Below are positions 23,261-30,860 of a stretch of DNA of 35,381 bases, one piece after another. The notes beneath the pieces were generated by a model that saw nothing but the letters and a program-made list of their open reading frames with translations, had not been told where the DNA came from and did no database searches. A program made the position numbers and the translations under genes. The stretch covers positions 1-35,381 of the forward strand of contig JAXEWB010000017.1 of assembly GCA_034114085.1 (NCBI GenBank), given 5' to 3'. The first letter of the stretch is position 1. The number at the start of each line of letters is the position of its first letter. The stretch is from Spiro-02 sp034114085 (GTDB lineage: Bacteria; Spirochaetota; Spirochaetia; Sphaerochaetales; Sphaerochaetaceae).

Positions 23261-24496
23261 TCAACCATCCACCCCGTCTTTTCTAGACATTTCGTGTTCA
23301 ATGTCTAACTTTTCCCGATTGACGCCCTTGAGCGAATAGAGCTGATGGGCGAAGGCTTTTCGGGAGGAGTCCGCTATCGCGTCGCAAATGTCCTGAAACT
23401 GAGCATCGGACAGCCCCAACCGGCGCAATGGCCGTTGCAACCGCCACAGGGTGTCGCCAGCGGCATCAGTGGCCATCTGCTGAATCTGGGGAACGGCACC
23501 CCGAAAATCATACCACTGGAAAAATTCCGTCAGTTGGGCATCGATACGGGTAGTAGCTCGTGCGATCGCAGCCGCCCTGCGGGGCCGGTCACAGTCCAAG
23601 TGGCGCAGATCAACCAGCGTGGCGAATGGGAGAGTCCCTATCAAAGGGTCAATGTCAACCGGCATGGCAAGATCGATGAACAGCGTCGGCTGCCGCAATA
23701 CGGACTCTACCGACCGCAACTCCAAGGTATGGTACAGACCGGCGGTGGCGCTAATCACGATCCGACGTCCAGACAGCAGCTCCAGCCGTTCTTCATATGG
23801 TCTCACAAGAGAGCCGGCAGGAACCAGAGCTGGCGCTTTCGCCATATCCCGCAACGTCATGGTCACTACGCATCCAGATTCCACCAGACGCCCGGCGACC
23901 AGACGGGCCAACTCGCCGCTGCCGATAATCAGCACCGGTATACCGGTCAGCTCCTGCACGCCAAGGTAGCCGCATATCAGCATGCGGACATGCTCCGCGA
24001 CGGTCTCATCGGCCTCCGACAGCCTGACATGGGTACGTACCTGCTTGGCGACGGTAACGGCGTCCCGGAACAAGCGTTCAAGAACCGGACCTGAGCAACC
24101 GACTGAACGCGACCAGGACAAGGCGTCGGTAAGCTGGGGGATGATCTGATCCTCGCCGAACAACGCGGAATGCATGCCACAGGCCAGCTCAAACACATAC
24201 CGGACCACGCAATCGCCCGACTTGCGGTAGAAACAACTATCGTACTCCGACGCAGGAATCGACAAGGCATTGCACAGGCTTCTGTACGGGTCGCCCCCCT
24301 GCCCTCCCTGAACCCAGACCTCGGTACGGTTGCAGGTGGAAAGCACGACGCAACCTTGCGCATTCATCCGGGACCGAATTCTGACGGCGGCATCCTGGCA
24401 TTGAGTCCGACCAAGCAGAAACACCGTCCGACACGACTGGGGCGCCGTATCATGATCGATACCGCACATGTGGATATCCAGACGCCCGACGTTCAT
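23261..24496 (-). CDS. hemA: Glutamyl-tRNA reductase
   Basis: 411 aa, normal family length. The catalytic Cys55 lies in LSTCNRTEVW; GEDQI (114-118) is the family signature for the tRNA-substrate domain; the NADPH-binding Rossmann motif is VLIIGSGELARLVA (188-201); the C-terminal helical dimerisation domain runs from about 300. It reduces glutamate on tRNA-Glu to glutamate-1-semialdehyde, the first step of tetrapyrrole (heme, siroheme, B12) synthesis. No hemL, hemB or hemC was seen next to it. The start overlaps the stop of the OGG1-type glycosylase gene as ATGA, with AGGAG upstream, so the two are translationally coupled. Confidence 0.88.
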   Translation of the reverse strand: MNVGRLDIHMCGIDHDTAPQSCRTVFLLGRTQCQDAAVRIRSRMNAQGCVVLSTCNRTEVWVQGGQGGDPYRSLCNALSIPASEYDSCFYRKSGDCVVRYVFELACGMHSALFGEDQIIPQLTDALSWSRSVGCSGPVLERLFRDAVTVAKQVRTHVRLSEADETVAEHVRMLICGYLGVQELTGIPVLIIGSGELARLVAGRLVESGCVVTMTLRDMAKAPALVPAGSLVRPYEERLELLSGRRIVISATAGLYHTLELRSVESVLRQPTLFIDLAMPVDIDPLIGTLPFATLVDLRHLDCDRPRRAAAIARATTRIDAQLTEFFQWYDFRGAVPQIQQMATDAAGDTLWRLQRPLRRLGLSDAQFQDICDAIADSSRKAFAHQLYSLKGVNREKLDIEHEMSRKDGVDG

Positions 24497-25344
24497 CGGC
24501 CTTCTCCTTTTTGCGAAGCAGACGGTTTCACGTCTACGCCACCCGTGCGCTCCAGATGAAACAGATACTGCTGGGCAATGCCCGCATATCGACCAAAACA
24601 GCCGCAGTCCCTGCCGGGGAAATGCGATGCCATGACACGCTTCATCCAGACATCCATCGGAAACGCCTCCAACCGGTGCAGGCCATAGAGCAATGCGCAG
24701 TCGGCCACCTTCGGGCCTACGCCATGAATCCGCATCAGAATCGCGCGGGCTTCGTCCATCGGTATCGCGGCAAGCTGGTTCAATGGGATTTCCCCGTTCG
24801 CGACCTTTGTAGCGGCGTCAAGGATATACGGCGCCCTAAAACCAGTTCCCAGGGAACGAAGGGCCTCGTCGCTCGTACCCGCAAGACTCTCCGCGGAAGG
24901 AAACGCATGACGGGACGTTCCCGCGACGGACGCCCCATAGCGGTCGCTCAACCGTTCTATGATCAACCGGATTCGCTTGATATTGTTGTTCTGGCTGATG
25001 ATGAACGAACACAACGCTTCCCAAGGTTCCTGTCGGAGGATGCGGATGCCGGGTGCATAGCGGCAGGCCAAAGCCATGTGGGGATCGACGAAGGACAATC
25101 CTGCTTTGATTTTCCGATAGTCAAGGGTCAAGTCAAAGTAGTCGGTGAGCGATGGATCGGCGTATATCGGGCTGGTCGGATCAGACACGTCCGACTGACG
25201 CAATCGAAAGAACCGTCCACGGACGACACCTTCCCAAGCTCCATCATCCGCAAGAATCCAACGGAAACATTGGCCGCAGTCAAGCGTATGGGCAAGGGAA
25301 AGCTCCATTTCAGAAAGGACTTGAATCGAAGGGTTCTGACGCAT
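24493..25344 (-). CDS. 8-oxoguanine DNA glycosylase, OGG1 type
   Basis: 283 aa from ATG 25344. The N-terminal OGG domain shows LDCGQCFRW (21-29, including the Q-C-F-R/W core) and the HhH-GPD domain has SQNNN (117-121), the hairpin HGVGPKVADCALLYGL with Schiff-base Lys212, and catalytic Asp231 in FPMDVWMKR. The layout matches human OGG1 (GVGTKVADC ... VPVDVHM), so it should excise oxidised guanine and nick by beta-elimination. No ribosome site precedes ATG 25344; a perfect TATAAT lies 6 nt upstream, so the mRNA is probably leaderless. An upstream in-frame ATG (25359) would put the -10 inside the gene. Coupled to hemA by ATGA. Confidence 0.9.
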   Translation of the reverse strand: MRQNPSIQVLSEMELSLAHTLDCGQCFRWILADDGAWEGVVRGRFFRLRQSDVSDPTSPIYADPSLTDYFDLTLDYRKIKAGLSFVDPHMALACRYAPGIRILRQEPWEALCSFIISQNNNIKRIRLIIERLSDRYGASVAGTSRHAFPSAESLAGTSDEALRSLGTGFRAPYILDAATKVANGEIPLNQLAAIPMDEARAILMRIHGVGPKVADCALLYGLHRLEAFPMDVWMKRVMASHFPGRDCGCFGRYAGIAQQYLFHLERTGGVDVKPSASQKGEGR

Positions 25345-25350
25345 ACGAAG

Positions 25351-25380
25351 ATTATACATCGGCGGGGTTCCCAAAGACAA
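25351..25380 (-). promoter_or_regulatory. Leaderless promoter of the glycosylase-hemA operon
   Basis: Minus strand: TTGTCT (25380-25375, 4/6), 18 nt, consensus TATAAT (25356-25351), then CTTCGT and ATG 25344. The start of transcription should fall at the start codon. Confidence 0.65.
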
Positions 25381-25383
25381 CCG

Positions 25384-25412
25384 TTGAAAACCGTCGGGCG
25401 TTACTGTATACT
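25384..25412 (+). promoter_or_regulatory. Promoter of the DUF4180 gene
   Basis: TTGAAA (25384-25389, 5/6), 17 nt, TATACT (25407-25412, 5/6). Its -35 is only 3 bp from the -35 of the divergent glycosylase promoter, so the two back-to-back promoters probably compete or share a regulator. Confidence 0.65.
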
Positions 25413-25462
25413 GCGTTGCAATCATCACCCGATACGGGGAGACGATGGGAAAGGAGGCCGGC

Positions 25463-25855
25463 ATGGACGGCGTGGAGACCATCATCCATAACAACATCAA
25501 GATTGCGGTGGTTCATTGTGACGCGCCAGTCATGGGGGATGCGGACTCGGCCCTCGAGTTCTGCCTGGCGGTGAAATACGAAACGGGATGCGACCGGATC
25601 GTCGTGCCGAAAGAGGCGTTCGCGGAGAGTTTCTATATCCTCAGTACGGGACAAGCCGGTGAAATTCTCCAGAAGTTCATCAATTACCACATCAAAATCG
25701 GCATTTACGGGGATTTTTCCAAGTATGCCGCGACCAGCAAGCCGTTAAGGGACTTCATCTACGAGAGCAACAAAGGGGCGGACGTGTCGTTTATGAAAAC
25801 GGCGGAAGAAGCTGTAGAGAAGCTTGGGAACGCATCCCTGGACGAACATCGCTAG
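25463..25855 (+). CDS. DUF4180 domain protein
   Basis: 130 aa from ATG 25463, with AAAGGAGG 5 nt upstream; ATG 25445 is six codons earlier and has no ribosome site. The DUF4180 pattern is clear: IIHNNIKIAVVHCD, ALEFCLAVKYETGCDRIVVPKEAF, FYILSTGQAGEILQKFINYHIKIGIYGDFSKY (about 55-90) and LRDFIYESNKGADVSFMKTAEEAVEKL. No signal peptide or membrane segment is present. The molecular function is not known to me. It is divergent from the DNA-repair/hemA operon. Confidence 0.88.
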   Translation: MDGVETIIHNNIKIAVVHCDAPVMGDADSALEFCLAVKYETGCDRIVVPKEAFAESFYILSTGQAGEILQKFINYHIKIGIYGDFSKYAATSKPLRDFIYESNKGADVSFMKTAEEAVEKLGNASLDEHR

Positions 25856-26227
25856 TTCATGCCCGACGGTCGGAATGGCGATATCCGGCAAACGATTTTG
25901 AGCGGACAGCGTCCAGTCGGCGGCACGGGGCGAACCATGCGAACCATGCGAACCATGCGAAACGGACGAACGGGACATATCGCCAACATCGTAGCCGGGT
26001 CTTTGCATACGAAGTGCAACACGTGTTCGGCAAGGAGTCCAGGTAAAGAGTCTCGATAAAAGGTCACGGCAAGAGGTCTGTTTTTTCTGGACGGAATCCC
26101 ATATCATGATTATTTTCATGTAGACCGGGTTCACATGGTTGACCTTCTGGAGAAAGAGGCATAGAACATTGTCGGACCACTCTCCTACCCGCTTTCATGG
26201 GAACAGGATTATTCAAGGAAGGTTTTT
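25856..26227. other. Intergenic region with 9-bp repeats
   Basis: 372 nt between DUF4180 and DUF2156 genes. It contains the 9-bp repeat block (25932-25976). No good gene, terminator or promoter stands out; the ORFs on both strands here are short and repeat-derived. Confidence 0.5.
25932..25976. repeat. 9-bp tandem repeat in intergenic DNA
   Basis: Three perfect GAACCATGC units (25932-25940, 25941-25949, 25950-25958) followed by degenerate GAAACGGAC and GAACGGGAC, all in 9-bp register. Confidence 0.8.
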
Positions 26228-27091
26228 GTGCAATTCCATTCACCTGTCGCAACGGACAAGCAAGCCTACGAAAGACTATGCCACGAGGTTTCACGTCTCG
26301 CTTACGAATATCGATTCTCATACCTCTGGCTCTGGAAAGACTATGAAGACTTGCAGGTCTGCATAGAAGATGACGCAGCTTACGTCTACAGCCCCCATGA
26401 CCGGACGTTTCTCGCGCCGATTTCACAGGACATGCCGGAAGCGTTCGACAGGCTGTACCGGCACTGTAGGGAACAGGATATCCCCTGCATACTTACCAGC
26501 GTGCCGGAATCCGTCGTGGCGCTTGTCAAGGACGATCCGAGATATACCATAGAGAGAACCAGGGATCTCGACGACTATGTATATACATCCGAAAAACTCA
26601 TCTCCCTCTCCGGCAAACATCTCCAGGCGAAACGCAACCATATCTCCCAGTTCGAACGGGATTATTCCTTCTCGTTCAATCCGATTACGGCCGATGATAT
26701 CGCCGAATGCCTGGAACTCGACTCCCGATGGAACGCGGAGCATGACAGCCCGGAAGTTCAGGAAGAGCGGATGGCCATCGAAACGGCTTTCAGGGATTGG
26801 GATTTCCTCAATTTCATCGGGGCCGTTATTCGGATCGACGGGAAAGTCGAGGCTTTCACCGTCGGGGAGATTGTCAGCCCGGAGGAAGCGATCATTCACT
26901 TCGAGAAAGGCAATACCGACTATCATGGGATTTATACGGTGATCAACAGGTTGTTCTGCGCCACGCACCTTTCCCAAGTCACCTATGTGAACCGCCAGGA
27001 GGACATGGGGCTTGAATCGCTGCGCAAGGCGAAACAATCGTACCATCCCGCATTGATGGTCGAAAAATATACGGTGGAACGCATATGCTGA
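26228..27091 (+). CDS. DUF2156 / LPG-synthase C-like acyltransferase-fold protein
   Basis: 287 aa from GTG 26228, with AAGGAAGG 5 nt upstream. The DUF2156 (phosphatidylglycerol lysyltransferase C-terminal) fold is seen: WLWKDYEDLQV near 35-46, LISLSGKHLQAKRNHISQFERDYSF (about 122-146, the K-R-N-x-x-x-F signature), and VEAFTVGEIVSPEEAIIHFEKGNTDYHGIYTVINRLFC, with VNRQEDMGLESLRKAKQSYHP near the end. No membrane domain is present, so it is the soluble stand-alone form, a tandem-GNAT-fold enzyme that may add an amino acid or acyl group to an unknown acceptor. The stop overlaps the next gene by 7 nt, so the pair is an operon. Confidence 0.85.
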   Translation: MQFHSPVATDKQAYERLCHEVSRLAYEYRFSYLWLWKDYEDLQVCIEDDAAYVYSPHDRTFLAPISQDMPEAFDRLYRHCREQDIPCILTSVPESVVALVKDDPRYTIERTRDLDDYVYTSEKLISLSGKHLQAKRNHISQFERDYSFSFNPITADDIAECLELDSRWNAEHDSPEVQEERMAIETAFRDWDFLNFIGAVIRIDGKVEAFTVGEIVSPEEAIIHFEKGNTDYHGIYTVINRLFCATHLSQVTYVNRQEDMGLESLRKAKQSYHPALMVEKYTVERIC

Positions 27092-27984
27092 TACGGAAGG
27101 CGACGGGGGCGGACAAAGAAAGTCTTAAAGGGCTATGGCGTATCGTATTCAGCGAAGAAGCTGGCTTTTTGGAGGATTTCTTCGCTTCACGTTTCCATCC
27201 GAACAATATATTTCTGGTCGAAACGGACAAAATGGTCGTCAGCGCGCTGCATGCTCTGCCGGTACGTTTTCGGGACGGGCAAGGAAACGAAGGGGGCGCC
27301 CTGTATATCGTCGGCGCGGCCACGTTGGAAGCCTATCGCAAACGGGGCTGCATGGAAGCGTTGCTCAGGCACGTCAGGACGGAAGCGGGAAAACCCGTCC
27401 TCCTCTATCCCGCCGTCCGGGGATTCTATGAAAAGAACGGATTCTTCAGCTGTTCTTTCAGCAAAACCTACGATTTGAGCGGAGAACTCGGTCGCGGGGC
27501 ATTCCAAGGAAAAAGCCATGTCGCCCCAACGGAGCAGATTCCATTCCATGGTGATGATGGGAATGCTTCAAAGACGATGACGGCTTTGGATGCCGGCACG
27601 CATGTCGTGGATCTGTCCCGGCTCAACAAGGCGTATGAGGCATCGTTGGCCGCCCATGGGGGGCTTCTCAGGGACGAGACGGCGTGGCGCATCCTCCTGG
27701 ATGAATTTCTGCCAAAAGATGTGGTTCAAGCCGATGTTCCGGGAGGAACCGCGTACGCCCTGATTCGGGACGGCGAGGCTGTGGAAACGGCTGCCCAGTC
27801 GCCACAAGCGGCGACATCGCTGATTGAAAAGCTGATAGAAAGAGACATCACCACCGTCCATGCGATTGACGGTTCATGCATCGACATCCTGTTGTCCGGC
27901 AAGGGGTTTTTATCCGTCTTGCAACCAGAGGGCATGGCCTGTCCAGAACTGGCTGGCAACCCGTATATCGGAGAACAGTACTGA
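27085..27984 (+). CDS. GNAT acetyltransferase, Eis-like two-domain form
   Basis: 299 aa. The N-terminal GNAT domain has MLIRKATGADKESLKGLW and the CoA-binding segment GGALYIVGAATLEAYRKRGCMEALLRHV (R-x-x-G-C motif, about 71-98), then YPAVRGFYEKNGFFSC. A second, looser domain (about 165-299) includes TAYALIRDGEAVETAAQ, reminiscent of Eis-type multi-domain acetyltransferases. Overlap of 7 nt with the DUF2156 gene indicates translational coupling; both have GNAT folds, so they may act in one modification pathway. Acceptor unknown. Confidence 0.82.
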   Translation: MLIRKATGADKESLKGLWRIVFSEEAGFLEDFFASRFHPNNIFLVETDKMVVSALHALPVRFRDGQGNEGGALYIVGAATLEAYRKRGCMEALLRHVRTEAGKPVLLYPAVRGFYEKNGFFSCSFSKTYDLSGELGRGAFQGKSHVAPTEQIPFHGDDGNASKTMTALDAGTHVVDLSRLNKAYEASLAAHGGLLRDETAWRILLDEFLPKDVVQADVPGGTAYALIRDGEAVETAAQSPQAATSLIEKLIERDITTVHAIDGSCIDILLSGKGFLSVLQPEGMACPELAGNPYIGEQY

Positions 27985-28001
27985 CCTGACGGCCCTGCTA
28001 C

Positions 28002-28043
28002 GGGCTATGGACTACGGCTGGAATTGTGGGCTACGGACTATGC
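28002..28043. repeat. Short imperfect direct repeat
   Basis: GGGCTATGGACTACGG (28002-28017) and GGGCTACGGACTATGC (28028-28043) share 13 of 16 positions; CTAYGG is also found just before the first unit. Confidence 0.45.
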
Positions 28044-28279
28044 GCCATAAAGTCTTGGAATGCGGAAGACTACAGCTCCAAGCGAATAGTGGCGGCATAT
28101 CGTCTTGCGGTTGCGGAGACAGTCTTTCTGATATACGATAGCCGGACACCATATCGCAAAGGATTGCGGAAAAGACTGTCTGAAAAGTCAGTTTCACAAC
28201 AGAAAATCTGCATTTCAAGCCTGTCTGGAAGGGATTGATTCCCAAAAAGATACTTTTCGGACAGTTCAGGGGGCATGGC

Positions 28280-29038
28280 ATGACGCAAGAACAGTATACG
28301 GAGCTGAATTCACGGACTATCGACGGCTGGGTGGAATCAGGATGGGAATGGGGACGCCCGATTTCCCATGATACCTACATCCAAGCGAAAGAAGGTCGTT
28401 GGGATGTGGTGCTGACACCTACGAAGGTCGTTCCCCATGATTGGTTTCCCCCTTTCGCCGGGAGCAGACTTCTTGGCCTCGCCTCTGGAGGCGGGCAGCA
28501 GATGCCGATTTTCGCAGCCCTGGGCGCGTCTTGCGCCATACTGGACTATTCACAGAAACAACTGGACAGCGAACGTGAGGTAGCCCGCAGGGAAGGGTAT
28601 GTCATTGACATCATCCATGCCGACATGACGAAACCACTCCCCTTCGATGATGAAAGTTTCGACGTGATCTTCCATCCCGTCTCCAACTGCTACGTGGAGG
28701 AAGTCCTGCCGATCTGGAAGGAATGCTTTCGCATATTGAAGCAAGGCGGCGTATTGCTGGCGGGCGTAGACAATGGCGTCAACTATATCTTCGATGATAC
28801 GGAGACTACCCTGACCCACAAGCTGCCCTTCAACCCGCTGAAGGATCCCGTCCTGTACAAGGAGTGTATGGACAGCGACAGCGGCATACAGTTCTCCCAC
28901 ACCATTGAGGAACAGCTCGGCGGCATATTGCAAGCGGGGTTGCGAATCACGGATCTGTATGAGGATACGAACAGCTCCGGCAAGCTGCAAGAGTTCAATA
29001 TACCAACCTTCATCGCAGTGCGGGCCATAAAGCCCTGA
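28280..29038 (+). CDS. Class I SAM-dependent methyltransferase
   Basis: 252 aa from ATG 28280, which has a G-run SD (AGGGGG) 6 nt upstream; the frame runs 15 codons further from a TTG without a ribosome site. Motif I is LLGLASGGGQQMPIFAALGA (about 66-85), motif II CAILDYSQKQLD, motif III HADMTKPLPFDDESFDVIFHPVSNCYVEE. The GGGQQ variant marks a group of methyltransferases common in Firmicutes and spirochaetes with unknown small-molecule or quinone-like substrates. Upstream 27985-28279 contains only short repeats. It is convergent with the FGGY kinase. Confidence 0.86.
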   Translation: MTQEQYTELNSRTIDGWVESGWEWGRPISHDTYIQAKEGRWDVVLTPTKVVPHDWFPPFAGSRLLGLASGGGQQMPIFAALGASCAILDYSQKQLDSEREVARREGYVIDIIHADMTKPLPFDDESFDVIFHPVSNCYVEEVLPIWKECFRILKQGGVLLAGVDNGVNYIFDDTETTLTHKLPFNPLKDPVLYKECMDSDSGIQFSHTIEEQLGGILQAGLRITDLYEDTNSSGKLQEFNIPTFIAVRAIKP

Positions 29039-29130
29039 GTATCTGGAAACCGCCAGGGTTTGACACCGGCGGCTATGGCTTCCAATACATCATCACACAA
29101 AAAATTCTGAAAATTCAACGGACGACGGGG

Positions 29131-30624
29131 CTATAGCGCTGAGAGTCCTGCGACTGGATGACCGTGCATCACCGGCTTCAACGCCTCGTAGATTGAGCGG
29201 TAGGTCGCGAAACAGCCCTCGTAGAGCCTGTGGTTTGCTTCGGAATGGGGAACATCGACATACTGCTCCAAGAACCGGTCGGCGACCGCCTCCGTCATGA
29301 TACCCGTCCCGATTCCACCCAGCAAGGCCGCCCCGAGACAAGAGCCGGGGTTGTTCTTGATATACCGGAGGTCATGTCCCACGACATCGGCCATGATGGA
29401 ACGCCACAACGTACTTTTTGAACCGCCATTGGTGATGAATACATGGTTGACCGGCAGGCCAAGTTCCTCGAACACCTGGAGATGATGCCGGAAGCTGAAC
29501 GCGACCGCCTCCAGCATGGCCCTGTAGACATGGTCCCTGGTATGGGAAAGCGTCAGGCCGTATACGACGCCTTTCGCCTCCACATCGAACAGCGGAGTCT
29601 TCTCCCCCAGCAGGTACGGAAGGATTACCACCCCCTCCGAACCGGGCGGAATCTGTCTCGCGGCATCATCCATCGATACGAAATCGGGCAACGAGCATTG
29701 TGTCTGAAACCATTTGAGCATGGAACCGCTACTTGCCGTACAGCCGTTGAGCAAAAATGGAACATGGGCGCTGCAACCGTAGTCGATGAACATCCGGGGA
29801 TCCGTCTCCAGCTTGTCGAGGGCGAGGAGGATGTCTCCGGCGCCACCGAGTTTCAGCACGAGGTCGCCGGGTTCCCTCGCTCCCGTGCAGAAGGAAGAAG
29901 CGACATGGTCGGCAGTTCCCGCTACGACAGGGATTCCAGCGGGCAAGCCAGTCTCATCCTGCAACGCCGTGGTCGTAGTCCCGATGATATCCGTCGGCCC
30001 GTACACCGGGGGCAAAAGCCTCTGGTCCATGTCCGCGGCATCCAGCACCTCCGGCAACCAGCCGCCGTTTTTGATATCCCACATGCCGCTTTCGAGCGCC
30101 CAGTTGCGTTCCACATGGAGCGTGCCGGTCAGCAAGAATGAAATGTAGTCGTATGAGCCCATGACATGCCGGGCCTGTTTGTACAGCTCCGGCCTGTTGC
30201 GGCGGAGCCAGAGCAGTTTTGGGAAAATATGCTGCTGATTGACCTTGTTGCCGGTATGCTCGAAGAACCAGCGGGGCTCCAGCTTGTTTTCCAGTTCCGC
30301 GATTTCCGCGACGGCGCGGATGTCGTTCTGCTGGATGGATGGCATCAATGGCCGGTACTGTTCGTCGAGGGCTATGAGAGTAGGCACCATTCCGGTGACT
30401 CCGATTGCCTTGATACAGGAGGGCTCTACCTCGGAGACGACCTGAGCCAACAATCGGTACAGGTTCGCTTTCCATGTTTCGGTATCTTCTTCGGCGAAGC
30501 CCTGTCGCGGGCTGTGCAAGTCGTGACCCATGGTCCAGGCGCCAAGCACCTCGCCGTCGCTCGAAACCAATATCAGCTTGATCGCGGTCGTCCCGATGTC
30601 TATTCCTAATGATGCCGTCGTCAT
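29131..30624 (-). CDS. FGGY-family carbohydrate kinase (xylulokinase-like)
   Basis: 497 aa from ATG 30624; the frame extends 7 codons to a TTG. The phosphate-1 loop is LGIDIGTTAIKLILV, the sugar-binding start is VTGMVPTLIALD, and the second half has AGTADHVASSFCTGAREPGDLVLKLGGAGDIL with the catalytic-type Asp in TADH and the GSG/TNGGS phosphate-2/adenosine motifs (FITNGGSKSTLWRSIMADVVG). It phosphorylates a ketose or polyol with ATP. Xylulokinase is the closest familiar type, but the neighbours are a deaminase and a nucleoside importer, so a ribulose- or deoxyribulose-type substrate is plausible. A weak GGA precedes the ATG; a GTCA array and a candidate promoter lie upstream. Confidence 0.85.
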   Translation of the reverse strand: MTTASLGIDIGTTAIKLILVSSDGEVLGAWTMGHDLHSPRQGFAEEDTETWKANLYRLLAQVVSEVEPSCIKAIGVTGMVPTLIALDEQYRPLMPSIQQNDIRAVAEIAELENKLEPRWFFEHTGNKVNQQHIFPKLLWLRRNRPELYKQARHVMGSYDYISFLLTGTLHVERNWALESGMWDIKNGGWLPEVLDAADMDQRLLPPVYGPTDIIGTTTTALQDETGLPAGIPVVAGTADHVASSFCTGAREPGDLVLKLGGAGDILLALDKLETDPRMFIDYGCSAHVPFLLNGCTASSGSMLKWFQTQCSLPDFVSMDDAARQIPPGSEGVVILPYLLGEKTPLFDVEAKGVVYGLTLSHTRDHVYRAMLEAVAFSFRHHLQVFEELGLPVNHVFITNGGSKSTLWRSIMADVVGHDLRYIKNNPGSCLGAALLGGIGTGIMTEAVADRFLEQYVDVPHSEANHRLYEGCFATYRSIYEALKPVMHGHPVAGLSAL

Positions 30625-30640
30625 CTTTATCCACATCCTT

Positions 30641-30686
30641 GTCAAATCAGGTCAGTTCAAGTGTCAGGTAAGGTCAGATCAGGTCA
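30641..30686. repeat. Phased GTCA array in the leader of the FGGY kinase gene
   Basis: GTCA occurs at 30641, 30651, 30663, 30673 and 30683 (plus strand), i.e. steps of 10, 12, 10 and 10 bp, often as AGGTCA. It lies between the candidate -10 (30694-30699) and the ATG (30624). The near-helical spacing could suit cooperative binding of a regulator. Confidence 0.6.
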
Positions 30687-30693
30687 CAAGAGT

Positions 30694-30721
30694 ATCATAC
30701 CACACCCCGCGACACCAGCAA
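30694..30721 (-). promoter_or_regulatory. Candidate promoter of the FGGY kinase gene
   Basis: Minus strand: TTGCTG (30721-30716, 3/6), 16 nt, TATGAT (30699-30694, 5/6). The leader would be about 60 nt and contain the GTCA array. Confidence 0.45.
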
Positions 30722-30778
30722 TTAACGAGGCGGATGACTTTATTTCATCCCCAGACTGTCTGAAAACACATTTTTTTG

Positions 30779-30816
30779 AAAACCGCCCTGTTCCAGGTGG
30801 GTTTGGAACAGGGCGG
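30779..30816 (-). terminator. Rho-independent terminator after the amidohydrolase gene
   Basis: A 12-bp perfect stem CCGCCCTGTTCC (minus, 30816-30805) / GGAACAGGGCGG (30794-30783), 10-nt loop, followed on the minus strand by TTTT. It separates the transporter-deaminase operon from the kinase gene. Confidence 0.82.
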
Positions 30817-30860
30817 TCCGCTTGTAAGTCAGCTTCTTGCGCCGTTGCGTACAGTGGCGG

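Noticed and set aside
24511..25491. 326-codon plus-strand ORF
   Set aside because: Antisense to the OGG1-type glycosylase; no motif.
25932..25976. Possible CRISPR-like array
   Set aside because: 9-bp contiguous units without spacers are a simple tandem repeat; no cas genes are present.
29050..29075. CCGCC/GGCGG hairpin as terminator between the methyltransferase and FGGY genes
   Set aside because: Only 5 bp with a 13-nt loop and at most TTT after it; too weak to annotate.
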